Positions 17,422 through 26,452 of a stretch of 64,000 bases of DNA are shown here, one piece after another. The notes under the pieces are model-generated. The model was not told where the DNA came from. It saw nothing but the letters and a program-made list of their open reading frames with translations, and did not search any database. The position numbers and the translations under genes were made by a program. The DNA comes from Flavihumibacter solisilvae (GTDB lineage Bacteria; Bacteroidota; Bacteroidia; Chitinophagales; Chitinophagaceae): contig NZ_JSVC01000009.1 in the NCBI RefSeq assembly GCF_000814475.1, positions 62,001-126,000 on the forward strand, given 5' to 3'. Positions within the stretch are counted from its first letter, which is position 1, and each line of letters opens with the position of its first letter.

Positions 17422-18660
17422 TTATTGCCAGACAAGCAGGATGGCGATTCCTGCGGCAAGCGCTATTCCGAATAGAAGGCATACCTGGCGCCCCAGTTTC
17501 CAGCCCCCGAGGACTGTTGCCATAGCCCCTTTGAACACCATGTTGGACAAGGCAGCAATGAGGATCAGTTTCCAGCCAAGGGTGGTATCAATGCTTTTGT
17601 TTTCGGCCATTTTTGCGGTTGACAGGGTGATCGCATCCATATCCGTAAGTCCGGACACGATTGCCACAACAAACAGTGCCCCCTGCCCGAATTGTGCTTT
17701 CACCCAGGCTGATGCAAAGCTGATAGCGGCATACAGGATCCCAAAAACAAGTGCGCTTTTGAGTTCAGCCGGGTTCTGCTGCTCAGGCAGTTCGCTTTTT
17801 TCCTTTGCATTCCGGATAAATAATAAAACTGTCAGGATTATCATCACCAGAAGTTCGGCCCCGATTGGAAACACCATTACACGGAATGACTGCGGTGCGA
17901 CAATCCCAATTTCGATAAGCACCCTGATCACGGAAACAGCTGAGGCCGTTAGGATAACAAAGGCAGCAAGCCTTACGGTTTGCTCTGCTCCCCTGGCGCG
18001 GCGCGCAAAGGAAACTGTGGTTGCAGTGCTGGATATTAATCCCCCCAGTATCCCTCCCAGCAATGCACCTGCTTTTTCACCATAGATTTTATAAATGAAA
18101 TAACCGGTCAGGCTGATGCCTACAATCAATACCACCATCAGCCAGATATCCCGCGGATTCAGGACGTCGAAGCGGTCGTATGACTTGTCCGGTAATACCG
18201 GCAGAATTACCAGTGAGATAAGAACAAACTGCATGATGGCCCGCTGGTCTTTGGCACCGAGTTTACTTACAAGTCCATGCAGCTCCGGCTTTGCATGCAA
18301 TAATACTGCGACTACACCTGTTACTACCAGCGCAACCGGTAATGGTCCGAAAACCATATAAGCACCCACTGAATACATGAGAATGGCAGCCACTTCAGTG
18401 GTCATACCACTCATCTCCTTCTCCTGCCCTGTTTTCTGAAGATTGGCCATGATCATCATAGCAACGATACCTGCAAGGCCTGCAGCAATGGCAAGTATCC
18501 CCAGCTCATCCGCGAGTAACCCGCAGATGGTGCCGGTTAACGTGATCAATGGAAAGGTCCTTATCCCCGCAATGCGTGAATTGGAATATTCCCGCTGCAT
18601 ACCAACCAGCAATCCCAGTCCGAGTGATATGCCGAGTAACAGAAAAACATTATTTTCCAT
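17422..18660 (-). CDS. MgtC/SapB-type DUF4010 membrane protein
   Basis: 412 residues, almost entirely hydrophobic with about 12 helices. The N-terminal MgtC/SapB-like segment reads 'LGISLGLGLLVGMQREY' and 'GIRTFPLITLTGTICGLLAD', and the remainder matches the DUF4010 layout ('TTEVAAILMYSVGAYMVFG', 'LGGLISSTATTVSFARR'). Function in this family is unknown; magnesium or membrane-potential roles proposed for MgtC should not be carried over. It is divergent from the oxidoreductase at 18700. Confidence 0.88.
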   Translation of the reverse strand: MENNVFLLLGISLGLGLLVGMQREYSNSRIAGIRTFPLITLTGTICGLLADELGILAIAAGLAGIVAMMIMANLQKTGQEKEMSGMTTEVAAILMYSVGAYMVFGPLPVALVVTGVVAVLLHAKPELHGLVSKLGAKDQRAIMQFVLISLVILPVLPDKSYDRFDVLNPRDIWLMVVLIVGISLTGYFIYKIYGEKAGALLGGILGGLISSTATTVSFARRARGAEQTVRLAAFVILTASAVSVIRVLIEIGIVAPQSFRVMVFPIGAELLVMIILTVLLFIRNAKEKSELPEQQNPAELKSALVFGILYAAISFASAWVKAQFGQGALFVVAIVSGLTDMDAITLSTAKMAENKSIDTTLGWKLILIAALSNMVFKGAMATVLGGWKLGRQVCLLFGIALAAGIAILLVWQ

Positions 18661-18699
18661 GCCTGAATCGTTTCAATTCATATACCAGCAAGTTAAACC

Positions 18700-19761
18700 A
18701 TGGATGTTAAAACTATAAATGTCGGCATGATCGGATTTGGAATCGCCGGAAAGGTCTTTCATGCGCCGTTCATTGAAAATACCGAAGGAATGCATCTTGC
18801 GAAGATCAGTACTGCCAACAGGGAGTCGGCCGCATATGCGCATAGCCATTACCCTGAAGCTGAGGTAGTGCGCGATGCCCATGAGATCATTGATGATCCG
18901 GCAATTGACCTGGTTATAGTAGGTACACCGAACACTGCGCATTTCCCGCTGACCAAGGAATGCCTGATGGCCGGCAAACACGTTATAGTTGAAAAGCCAT
19001 TCACGATTAATACCGGCGAGGCAGATGTTCTGATCGACCTGGCCCGCAAGAAAAACCTGGTTCTTACCATTCACCACAACCGAAGATTTGACAGCGATTT
19101 CCGCACGATCCAGAAAGTGATCAGCAGTGGTCTTCTTGGCAGGCTGGTTGAATATGAAGTACATTATGACCGTTATCGTCCAATGCTGAAAGCAAATGCC
19201 TGGCGCGAGGAAAACCTTCCGGGTTCAGGCATTCTGTATGACCTTGGCTCCCACCTGATCGACCAGGTGCTGGTATTATTCGGTAAGCCGGATGAAGTCC
19301 GGGCTGATATCCGCATCCAGCGGGAAGGTGCCAAAGCAATCGACAATTTTGACGTTATACTCTACTATCCCGGACTTAAGGTCATTCTAAAGGCCGGTAT
19401 GCTGGTCAGGGATCCCGGGCCGCATTTCCTGCTCTGCGGCGACCTCGGCACTTTCACCAAATATGGGATGGATGTGCAGGAAAATGCCCTCAAAGCGGGC
19501 CAGATGCCAAAGGGTTCACCGGATTGGGGAAAGGAACCCGAGGAAATGTGGGGAAAGATAAAGACAGAACACAAGGGACTCCAGTTTTCAGGAATTGTAG
19601 AAAGCGAGGCAGGTAATTATACAGATTACTTTATCAATGTACGTGATGCCATTTGGGGGACTGCCGAACTGATCGTTAAGGCGGAACAGGCCAGGGACAC
19701 GATCCAGATTATAGAACTGGCTATGCAGAGCAGCAGGGAAAAAAGGGCTGTGCAACTCTGA
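18700..19761 (+). CDS. Gfo/Idh/MocA-family oxidoreductase, cytoplasmic
   Basis: 353 residues, no signal peptide. The N-terminal Rossmann fold has 'VGMIGFGIAGKVFHAPFI', and 'GKHVIVEKPF' supplies the EKP motif with its conserved Lys. The C-terminal beta-sheet domain includes 'GSGILYDLGSHLIDQVL', typical of the YdgJ/IolW-like branch. Such enzymes oxidise or reduce sugars and cyclitols with NAD(P). The substrate is unknown. It stands between divergent and same-strand neighbours with no clear partner. Confidence 0.92.
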   Translation: MDVKTINVGMIGFGIAGKVFHAPFIENTEGMHLAKISTANRESAAYAHSHYPEAEVVRDAHEIIDDPAIDLVIVGTPNTAHFPLTKECLMAGKHVIVEKPFTINTGEADVLIDLARKKNLVLTIHHNRRFDSDFRTIQKVISSGLLGRLVEYEVHYDRYRPMLKANAWREENLPGSGILYDLGSHLIDQVLVLFGKPDEVRADIRIQREGAKAIDNFDVILYYPGLKVILKAGMLVRDPGPHFLLCGDLGTFTKYGMDVQENALKAGQMPKGSPDWGKEPEEMWGKIKTEHKGLQFSGIVESEAGNYTDYFINVRDAIWGTAELIVKAEQARDTIQIIELAMQSSREKRAVQL

Positions 19762-19892
19762 CCTTCGTCTGCAGGTTTCAACGTAAAGAAAAGTACATTA
19801 TCTTGGTGGCAAACCTTACCTATGCAAATATTGACTTTTCCAATCACTTTGTTAATTCTCTTCTCAGGTTTGAGTGTTGAATCTGGCCAGAA

Positions 19893-21935
19893 ATGAATTC
19901 CTTGAAATATTCGTTCCCGGTTTTGATCTGCTGCATACTGGCCCTGCCGGATGTCTTTGCCGGCGATAGCAGCTCACACCGGGCAAATTGCACTCGGAAA
20001 ATTGATTTTTCTTTCGAGCCGGATCTTTGTCTCCCCTCGCAGTACCGGTTCCATATAGAGTCAGGGGACCTGGCAGCAATAACCTGGGACTTTGGCAGCC
20101 TGGGAACCATTATTAACCAGGCAACGCCGGTGTTTGATTTTAAATCATACGGTAATACATATGAGGTAACCCTGACTGTTACAGATAAGAATGGTTGTAC
20201 CGGAACCCTCACAAAACAGATTACTCCGCAACTCTTAATTGCACCAAATCCAACCCGAATTTTCGATACTTCCATCTGCACCGGGCAATCAGTTATCCTG
20301 AGTGCGCCGAAGTCATGGGCTTATTGCTGGTCAGCTTCGCCCAATATCTACAACAGGTTCATCCAGTCACCTTTGGTGGACCCGGCTGTAACCACTACCT
20401 ATTTTTTTAACAGGTACGAAGCCGGAAACAACCTTATTGTAAACGGTGATTTCACTGACGGGAATACAGGATTTATTTCCGACTACCACTTAACATCAAC
20501 CGGAAACAGTCCGGGCAGCGCCAGCGCAGGCACGGAGCCGCATATCTGGGGAACAGGAATGGAAGGCTGTATCGGCAACGGTGTAAATGACCTGATGCTG
20601 ATGGTTAAAGGCCATACCGTTCCTGGCCAAAAGGTCTGGTCCCAAAAAATTCCGGTTCAACAAAATATCGGATATGTATTCCGATTCAACGCACAATCAC
20701 TGCAACTGTTAAGTCCCGCCCGTCTACAGGTTTATTTTAATGGCCTGCCATTAGGAAGAAGTATCCAGTTAACCCGGGTGCCCTGCAGCCCGGAGAATAT
20801 TTCACTGTATTGGAATTCAGGAGATCTTTCCAATGTGGAAATTTCAATTGTAAATGAAGTTACCAGCCAGGCAGGAAACAGCTTTGGGGTGGATGACATT
20901 TCCTTTTCCACTTTCACGATCGTACGGGACTCTGCTCGCGTGACCGTATCTCCCGCTCCTGGTGTAAGTGCGGGCAGTGATACCAGTATCTGTTATGGAA
21001 GCAGTTTCCGGTTGAATGCAAAAGCAGAAGTTGGTAATACCCTGCAATGGATCGCCGGAGCTGGATTATCGGACCCCCTGTCACCAGACCCGGTTGTTTC
21101 GCCAACCGTTACAACGGAATATGTTATTAGTGCGGCTAACCCATCTGGTTGTGCCGTTACCGATACGGTAAAAGTGGCCGTAAAGCCGCCGGCCGATTTT
21201 CGTGTAACGCCGGAAAATATTATCGTATGCAAAGGGGAAAGTATTGAGCTGAAAGCCCAGGGAGCGGACAGTTATGAATGGTTTATTGATCAAACGAAGA
21301 TTGGAACGAACAGCATGGTCCAACTCAATCCGGAAGGGGTCACGGCAGTCGAGGTTAACCTGGTAGATTCAGTTTGCAATCAGTTCAAAAATATCGTTAT
21401 CCCTATAACGGTATTACCAGTACCGCAAATAACCATATCCAAATCAAATGATGTAAGCTGCCAGGTAACCGAATCAAAGATTTCCGGCAGTGGCGCTACG
21501 AAATACCGGTGGCTACCCCATTCCTCGATAACTGAAAACAATGGCGGCGAAATAGTGGTCGCACCACAGGAAGCCACTACATACTACCTGGAAGGGACTG
21601 GGGCAAACGGCTGTACGACCATGGATTCAATCCGGGTGGCACTGGACCTTTCTGATAAAATGCTCGCATTTCAGCTGGCGAATGCTTTCAGTCCGAACGG
21701 GGATTCGAAAAATGATTGTTTTGGTACCATTCATTGGGGGAAGCTGAACCAATACAGGCTTACAGTCTGGAACAACCTTGGACAGGTAGTCTTCTTAACG
21801 CAAACGCAGACAAAGTGCTGGGATGGTTCCTTCCGGGGGAAAGCACAGCCGGCCGGAACTTATGTATACCAAGTGCAGGGCAACTCTGCCTGTGGGATCA
21901 TAAATAAGAGAGGTGTTGTAATACTGATGCGCTAA
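19893..21935 (+). CDS. Secreted PKD/Ig-like protein with T9SS type B (gliding-motility-associated) sorting domain
   Basis: 680 residues. Residues 1-24 form a signal peptide ('YSFPVLICCILALPDVFAG'). A PKD-like domain (about 45-110, 'ITWDFGSLG' and 'VTLTVTDKNGC'), a jelly-roll-like region beginning 'NLIVNGDFTDGNTGF' and Ig-like repeats ('AGSDTSICYGSSFRLNA') follow. The C-terminus, about 590-680, is the CHU_C/type B sorting domain: 'ANAFSPNGDSKNDCF', 'LTVWNNLGQVVF', 'WDGSFRGKAQPAGTYVY'. Proteins with this domain are exported by the type IX system and held at the cell surface. The ligand is unknown. Confidence 0.93.
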   Translation: MNSLKYSFPVLICCILALPDVFAGDSSSHRANCTRKIDFSFEPDLCLPSQYRFHIESGDLAAITWDFGSLGTIINQATPVFDFKSYGNTYEVTLTVTDKNGCTGTLTKQITPQLLIAPNPTRIFDTSICTGQSVILSAPKSWAYCWSASPNIYNRFIQSPLVDPAVTTTYFFNRYEAGNNLIVNGDFTDGNTGFISDYHLTSTGNSPGSASAGTEPHIWGTGMEGCIGNGVNDLMLMVKGHTVPGQKVWSQKIPVQQNIGYVFRFNAQSLQLLSPARLQVYFNGLPLGRSIQLTRVPCSPENISLYWNSGDLSNVEISIVNEVTSQAGNSFGVDDISFSTFTIVRDSARVTVSPAPGVSAGSDTSICYGSSFRLNAKAEVGNTLQWIAGAGLSDPLSPDPVVSPTVTTEYVISAANPSGCAVTDTVKVAVKPPADFRVTPENIIVCKGESIELKAQGADSYEWFIDQTKIGTNSMVQLNPEGVTAVEVNLVDSVCNQFKNIVIPITVLPVPQITISKSNDVSCQVTESKISGSGATKYRWLPHSSITENNGGEIVVAPQEATTYYLEGTGANGCTTMDSIRVALDLSDKMLAFQLANAFSPNGDSKNDCFGTIHWGKLNQYRLTVWNNLGQVVFLTQTQTKCWDGSFRGKAQPAGTYVYQVQGNSACGIINKRGVVILMR

Positions 21936-21937
21936 GT

Positions 21938-22102
21938 CTATTTCGACCCGCGGCCAACGAGCCAGATTATCAGGGCAATGATGCCGATAACTGCGAGTAC
22001 TCCTACCCAGACGCCAGCTTCGAAAATGTCACCGATTACAGAGCAACCACTAAAAGTTACGAGGAAAAATACAAGGAAAAGGATGACTGAATTGTTTCCC
22101 AT
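21938..22102 (-). CDS. Small lipoprotein with one membrane helix
   Basis: 54 residues. The N-terminus 'MGNNSVILFLVFFLVTFSGC' is a lipoprotein signal ending at Cys20. After a short stretch ('SVIGDIFEAG') comes a second hydrophobic helix 'VWVGVLAVIGIIALIIWLVG' and the tail 'RGSK'. Small proteins of this layout are common in Bacteroidota and unassigned. The gene ends 2 bp from the convergent T9SS cargo gene. The call rests on the strong signal sequence and helix. Confidence 0.75.
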   Translation of the reverse strand: MGNNSVILFLVFFLVTFSGCSVIGDIFEAGVWVGVLAVIGIIALIIWLVGRGSK

Positions 22103-22124
22103 TGCATGTCATTTTCCAGGATAT

Positions 22125-22152
22125 AAAAAAAACCGGGCCAGCCCGGTTTTTT
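22125..22152 (-). terminator. Terminator after the lipoprotein gene at 22198
   Basis: Hairpin CCGGGC-CA-GCCCGG flanked by an A-run on the left and a T-run on the right, a symmetrical intrinsic terminator. On the minus strand it follows the stop of the 22198-22965 gene by about 45 bp. Confidence 0.85.
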
Positions 22153-22197
22153 AAATTTATGATCGGTTGAATGTTTCCCTGTATCGATTAATACCCA

Positions 22198-22965
22198 TTA
22201 TTCGTATTGGAACTTCAGCTGTGCAGAGCCATCATTTGAAGTGAGCACATAGCCTTTGTCATCGTACGTGTACTGGTTGGTAATGGTGCGGTCCATTTCC
22301 GTTCCCGTAAAATCATAATGAGCCGACAACAGTTCGTTCTTTGCCGCGAACTGCAGTGAAAAGCCCGCATGATCCAGGATGAAGGGAGAAATCACCGGGA
22401 AAACAGGCTTCTTATTTCCGAAAGTAAAGGTTGCAGTGTAGAAATTATCACCTGCTGTGGCCACCCTGGTAAGGTTACCGTTGGTGTAGGTCAGGTCGAA
22501 ATCTGCTTCCAGCTCCGATTGGGTCATATTAAGGTGAATTCTTGTTACCACGCCATTCTGAACCGTATAAGTCAGCACGTCATCTTCGATCAGTTCATCA
22601 GGCTCTCCGGCATGGTGCTGCCAGCTTTTGAAAGTGCCGGAAACCGGTTTACCATTCGCATAGGCATAGGTGTAAACGTTCACGAACTCTTCGTCCATTT
22701 CTTCCACTTTAACAAGATTGTCCCCATCGTAGGTGAATTTCGTAGATTCTTTACCGTTCGTACTGATAACTGAGGTAGCCCGCTTTTTAGAGTCGTAAGA
22801 AAACTGGTAGGTAGTTTGTACGCCATCTTCCGTTTTGATCATTTTCTTTAGAAGCTTTGCGTTAGATCCGCCGTTTGATCCGCCTCCTGGAGCATCGTCG
22901 TCTTTGCTGCAGGATGAAATGACAAGAACAGTTAACGACAGCAGGAGCATTGAAATTTTTTTCAT
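22198..22965 (-). CDS. Lipoprotein with YD/RHS-like repeats (DUF4595-like)
   Basis: 255 residues. The signal 'LLLSLTVLVISSCSKDDD' has a clear lipobox with Cys at about residue 19, followed by an acidic, Gly/Ser-rich linker that usually directs surface export in this phylum. The rest is beta-rich with short 'YDSKKRATS' / 'FTYDGDNLVKVEE' units like YD repeats. The function is not known. A hairpin terminator follows it. Confidence 0.8.
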   Translation of the reverse strand: MKKISMLLLSLTVLVISSCSKDDDAPGGGSNGGSNAKLLKKMIKTEDGVQTTYQFSYDSKKRATSVISTNGKESTKFTYDGDNLVKVEEMDEEFVNVYTYAYANGKPVSGTFKSWQHHAGEPDELIEDDVLTYTVQNGVVTRIHLNMTQSELEADFDLTYTNGNLTRVATAGDNFYTATFTFGNKKPVFPVISPFILDHAGFSLQFAAKNELLSAHYDFTGTEMDRTITNQYTYDDKGYVLTSNDGSAQLKFQYE

Positions 22966-22996
22966 AAATGAAGGTTTGAATAGTGAGTTATGGCCG

Positions 22997-23004
22997 CAAT
23001 ATTA
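22997..23004 (-). promoter_or_regulatory. Possible -7 element of the 22198-22965 gene
   Basis: TAATATTG on the minus strand, one base away from TAnnTTTG, 31 bp before the ATG. The same TAnnATTG variant precedes holA and the DUF3822 gene. Confidence 0.4.
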
Positions 23005-23111
23005 CTTGCGCATAATCACATCAACACCTGCGAAGTGACTGAATTGAACATTTTACTAACTGAATTGGATTAATTGCGTATAACCATGTAATTTACCCGC
23101 AAAATCCGCAG

Positions 23112-23402
23112 ATGAATACCTTGTTCAAACTCTTCATATTCCTTGGGCTGGTTGCCTGTGTAGCATATTTTACCAAACCAACGGAAGCGAATATCCGCAA
23201 AGAAGTGCGCGAACATTTTATTGCAAAGGCTGATACCGGTCCAAAAGGTTCGACAAGGGAATTTATTGCCGGCGGACTGGCAAAGCTGGCTGCGGAAAAA
23301 TCGATCAGCATAAAAGATCATGTGGTTTACCGCGAGGTGAAACACAAAATAACCGGAGATGTTACTGCAATAGCCGTTTTTGGCCAGGTGTTCTTCCTGT
23401 AA
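23112..23402 (+). CDS. Small membrane-anchored protein (DUF4359-like)
   Basis: 96 residues. An N-terminal hydrophobic helix 'LFKLFIFLGLVACVAYF' may be a signal anchor. The rest is soluble, with 'VVYREVKHKITGDVTAIAVF' near the end, resembling the C-terminal strands of DUF4359 proteins. I am unsure of the family. There is no conserved operon context. Confidence 0.65.
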   Translation: MNTLFKLFIFLGLVACVAYFTKPTEANIRKEVREHFIAKADTGPKGSTREFIAGGLAKLAAEKSISIKDHVVYREVKHKITGDVTAIAVFGQVFFL

Positions 23403-23536
23403 CGCCGATTCTTCCTGTTTTAGCTGCTTTCTTCAATTCAGACTGAAAATCCTTCAGTTCACGCAATGCGTTATTGCCGCGGGACTTTCCGCGTGCGAAC
23501 TTTGCCCTGCAATTATCAGAACTATTAAACCTTATT

Positions 23537-24112
23537 ATGAAAAAGTTTTTTCTAACCCTTGCGGGCAGACTGGTGCTGGCAGTATTTCTGCTGCTGGCAA
23601 CAGGATGCAGCAAATCAGACAATGCGGAGCCGGCCAGAGCTGAGATTCCTTTGGGAGGAAAAGCGCCAGATGAATACCTCGAGATCCGCATAAACGGTGG
23701 CAGCTGGATCAGCCTTGATGGCCTTGCAGCCAATTCTGCACCACACCAATTCGGCATAAGCAGCAATTCAGGATCGTCCATGTTTAACATCAACTGGCCT
23801 GGCGGCGAAGGCTATTTCCGGTGGAGTGACACCGGGAATGTTCCGGCACGAATAAATTTTGCTTACTTCCTTCCCGACAACACTTACTACGTTTCCGGCT
23901 TCAGGTCGAATAATGAATCAAAGGAAACGAGTGGCGGGTTGCTGAATATTAAATCAATCGGCAAGGAAGGTGACGAAGTGAGTGGTTCCTTTGTGATCGG
24001 ACCTGCAGGGCGATTTGATTCAGGCACAGGCAAACACCTGGAGAACGTGATTATCGAAGGACGGTTCAACCTTAAACTGGTAAAAATGTATCGCTCTGCT
24101 AGGGAAGCCTGA
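23537..24112 (+). CDS. Hypothetical lipoprotein
   Basis: 191 residues. I use ATG 23537 because it begins a lipoprotein signal 'MKKFFLTLAGRLVLAVFLLL' with lipobox 'ATGC' (Cys at about 25); the longer frame from 23474 lacks sense upstream. The mature part is beta-rich, with 'INGGSWISLDGLAANSAPHQ' and 'GNVPARINFAYFLPDNTYYV'. I do not recognise the family. The last 14 bp overlap the convergent cytochrome gene. Confidence 0.75.
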   Translation: MKKFFLTLAGRLVLAVFLLLATGCSKSDNAEPARAEIPLGGKAPDEYLEIRINGGSWISLDGLAANSAPHQFGISSNSGSSMFNINWPGGEGYFRWSDTGNVPARINFAYFLPDNTYYVSGFRSNNESKETSGGLLNIKSIGKEGDEVSGSFVIGPAGRFDSGTGKHLENVIIEGRFNLKLVKMYRSAREA

Positions 24113-25502
24113 TCACTGTTGTATCACCAGGCAGCATGGGCAATGAATAATTTCCAGAATCAAGTGCAACATCGGGAAATGCACGCAGCAATGCCGGCCA
24201 GTCGGCATTGCTTATTTCTGTTTGATAGAGATAAAGATGCCTGAGATGCTTCAGTTCCCTGAGTACCTGAATTCCTGAATATGTTACCCGCGTATTTACA
24301 ATATTCAACGACCTGAGATTTTTAAGCGAACGGAGGTGAATGATACTTTGATCCGTCAGGGTTGTATTACTTAACTGCAAACGCCTGAGTAAAGTGTCCC
24401 TGCCAATGAGACGGAAGGCGCTGTCGCTCAGCCGGGCTCCATCCAGTTTAAGCCAGACAAGCTGACCTTTCAATGATTCGAGCAAGCTGATTATACTGTC
24501 TGTTGTGGAAGACGCCGTTACAAAATTCGCTGAAAGGTAATTACTGTTTTGGGCCACCGGCACTATCATTACCCCGGCTTTTTTCAACCTGTTTACGATC
24601 TCTGAAGGTGCAGGTTCTACCGGTACCGCAGGCAGATCATCGTTGATCACCGGCCCGGCTGTTGTTCCTGATTGAAGGGCGGCCAATACAGGTTGTATTC
24701 CGGAAGTCATGGCCAACTGGTTCACCTTACTGTCGAATGGAGCTCCGTTAGTTACCCACCAATGAAGAAAAGCGAGCTCTTCCGGCGTCAGCTGGGCACG
24801 TTCTTTTGGCGGCATGTGCTTTTTTGCATCAATGGGCAGCATCAACCTTTTGATCATTTCGCTTTCGTCGGGGTTGCTGTCCGATATTATCTTCCCATCT
24901 TCACCACCTTTGAGGATAAGTCCGGGCTGGTCGAGCCGCAGTTTGCCTTTTTGTTTGTTTGTACCATGACAGTTGTAACAGCGTGCTTCCAGGAGCGGTT
25001 GTACAATATCGTTATAAACATGGGCTTCCTGCACTTGCGGAATTGGCGGTAGTGCGGGGCCTGTGTCCACTACGTTACCGAAAGATGCCGATAAATAATC
25101 CTCACCATGAGTTAGTGAGCCTCCCAGGTGGCCGGTTGTAGCGACGAGGACTACCAGCAGCGCACTTATCCAGGCAGTAAGTTTTGGATTCAGTCTTCGC
25201 TTATATGTAATGTATAAAGCTATACTTATTACGGCAGTGCCAATTCCCAGCCATCTATGCCTGGTGATCAGAGCCTGGTCATAATCTGCCCCCTGGGAAA
25301 GTAACAGTCCGCTTATACAGGAAACAATAGCAGCAAGCATTCCCCAAAAGATCATCACAGGGACTGCAGGTTGTAATGAAGGAGATTTTCCAATCGTTGC
25401 AACGAGCCTGAAAATGGAAGCCATCAATAAAATGCCAATGGGAAAATGTACCAGCATGGGATGCAGGTGACCAACAAATTCCGTAATTGACAGTATTGTC
25501 AT
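24099..25502 (-). CDS. Membrane c-type cytochrome: DUF2231 + PSCyt1-type haem domain + leucine-rich repeats
   Basis: 467 residues. Residues 1-125 are a DUF2231 membrane domain with four helices and histidines in 'GHLHPMLVHFPIG'. A c-type haem domain of the planctomycete type (PSCyt1) follows with CYNCH at 175-179, then a Lys/Gly-rich 'KGKLRLDQPGLILKGGEDG' stretch usual in PSCyt1. Residues about 330-455 are leucine-rich repeats ('LKNLRSLNIVNTRVT', 'LKHLRHLYLYQTEIS'). An earlier ATG frame overlaps the upstream gene; ATG 25502 leaves 17 bp. It is the last gene of the six-gene operon and probably its membrane electron carrier (inference). Confidence 0.88.
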   Translation of the reverse strand: MTILSITEFVGHLHPMLVHFPIGILLMASIFRLVATIGKSPSLQPAVPVMIFWGMLAAIVSCISGLLLSQGADYDQALITRHRWLGIGTAVISIALYITYKRRLNPKLTAWISALLVVLVATTGHLGGSLTHGEDYLSASFGNVVDTGPALPPIPQVQEAHVYNDIVQPLLEARCYNCHGTNKQKGKLRLDQPGLILKGGEDGKIISDSNPDESEMIKRLMLPIDAKKHMPPKERAQLTPEELAFLHWWVTNGAPFDSKVNQLAMTSGIQPVLAALQSGTTAGPVINDDLPAVPVEPAPSEIVNRLKKAGVMIVPVAQNSNYLSANFVTASSTTDSIISLLESLKGQLVWLKLDGARLSDSAFRLIGRDTLLRRLQLSNTTLTDQSIIHLRSLKNLRSLNIVNTRVTYSGIQVLRELKHLRHLYLYQTEISNADWPALLRAFPDVALDSGNYSLPMLPGDTTVIRLP

Positions 25503-25519
25503 AGGGCTTGCTGTATCTT

Positions 25520-26452
25520 TTACTGGTATCTTTTTCGCAACAATTGCATCATGTGCACGTTGATTGCCCATTGGTCTGACAAAGCCTGGCGCGTGTATGG
25601 CAAAGTAGGCATATAGTCGGCCGGACCAAACTCGGTAAGGAAGGTCATTCGTTCGCCGGTTTTCTTTTTGCGGTCGACGACCTTGTCCCACCACCCGAAA
25701 TGCTGTGACACAGCTTCATTCCATTCAGGTGCGCGCGGGTCATTTACCTGGGGCCCTTCGGCATGGCCGATCCGTGCATGGATATGTTCTACTTTGTCAA
25801 GCGCCATGGACACAGTTTCCTGTTGGTCCGCAAGCAGGCTTTCGTGGACATTGCACCAATGCGACACATCGAACGTAAGTTTCAGTTCGGGAAGTTTCTC
25901 TATGAACTGGCGGCAGATGTTTGCAGCAAACATCATTCTTCCCCTGTGAGTTTCGTGGCAGATCGGGATCCCGGTTTTCTTCGACTGTGCAATGGTATGC
26001 TCTATAAACATGCGGTTCTGGTCAAAAGAAAAGAAGTCCTTCCCCGAATGGCAATTGACATACAGCGGTTTCCTGAAGCGGTTTTCAGAAGCGGCATCAA
26101 CTGCAGAACGAAAGGTATTAAAGTGTTCACGGGGATCGGTTTGCCATCCGGCGCAAAGAAATCCTACCTGCAGGTTGTGCTTTTCAAGTGCAGCAAACAA
26201 TTCCTGTTGCGCCTTCTGGTCATCACCCGGCCACCAGATTTCAATTCCGTCATAACCTTCTTTTTTTGCAGCTGCGCAAAACTGGTCGGTAGTTCCTTCA
26301 AAGCCCCAGTTGGTTGCCAGGACTATAAGTTCATACGTTTTATTCATGTGAGCGTTTAAAATTGGCGTAGCAAAACTATCCAGCGACGAAAGCATAAGGC
26401 CCAGCGAAGCGGAAGATGCGGATCCGATAAAAGTTCTCCTGTTTATACTCAT
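25520..26452 (-). CDS. Exported TIM-barrel sugar isomerase/epimerase family protein
   Basis: 310 residues with a Tat-like N-terminus 'MSINRRTFIGSASSASLGLM'. The xylose-isomerase-like TIM barrel carries plausible metal ligands on successive strands: Glu in 'PICHETHRG', Asp in 'LTFDVSHWCN', His in 'HIHARIGHAEG' and Glu in 'FLTEFGPADY'. Relatives include isomerases, epimerases, endonuclease-like and keto-sugar lyase proteins, so the reaction is open. Its stop overlaps nothing, but its start overlaps the DUF1501 stop by 4 bp (ATGA type), so the two are translationally linked. Confidence 0.9.
   Translation of the reverse strand: MSINRRTFIGSASSASLGLMLSSLDSFATPILNAHMNKTYELIVLATNWGFEGTTDQFCAAAKKEGYDGIEIWWPGDDQKAQQELFAALEKHNLQVGFLCAGWQTDPREHFNTFRSAVDAASENRFRKPLYVNCHSGKDFFSFDQNRMFIEHTIAQSKKTGIPICHETHRGRMMFAANICRQFIEKLPELKLTFDVSHWCNVHESLLADQQETVSMALDKVEHIHARIGHAEGPQVNDPRAPEWNEAVSQHFGWWDKVVDRKKKTGERMTFLTEFGPADYMPTLPYTRQALSDQWAINVHMMQLLRKRYQ

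Noticed and set aside
25763-26359. 198-residue plus-strand frame
   Set aside because: It is opposite the TIM-barrel gene; no signal or domain.
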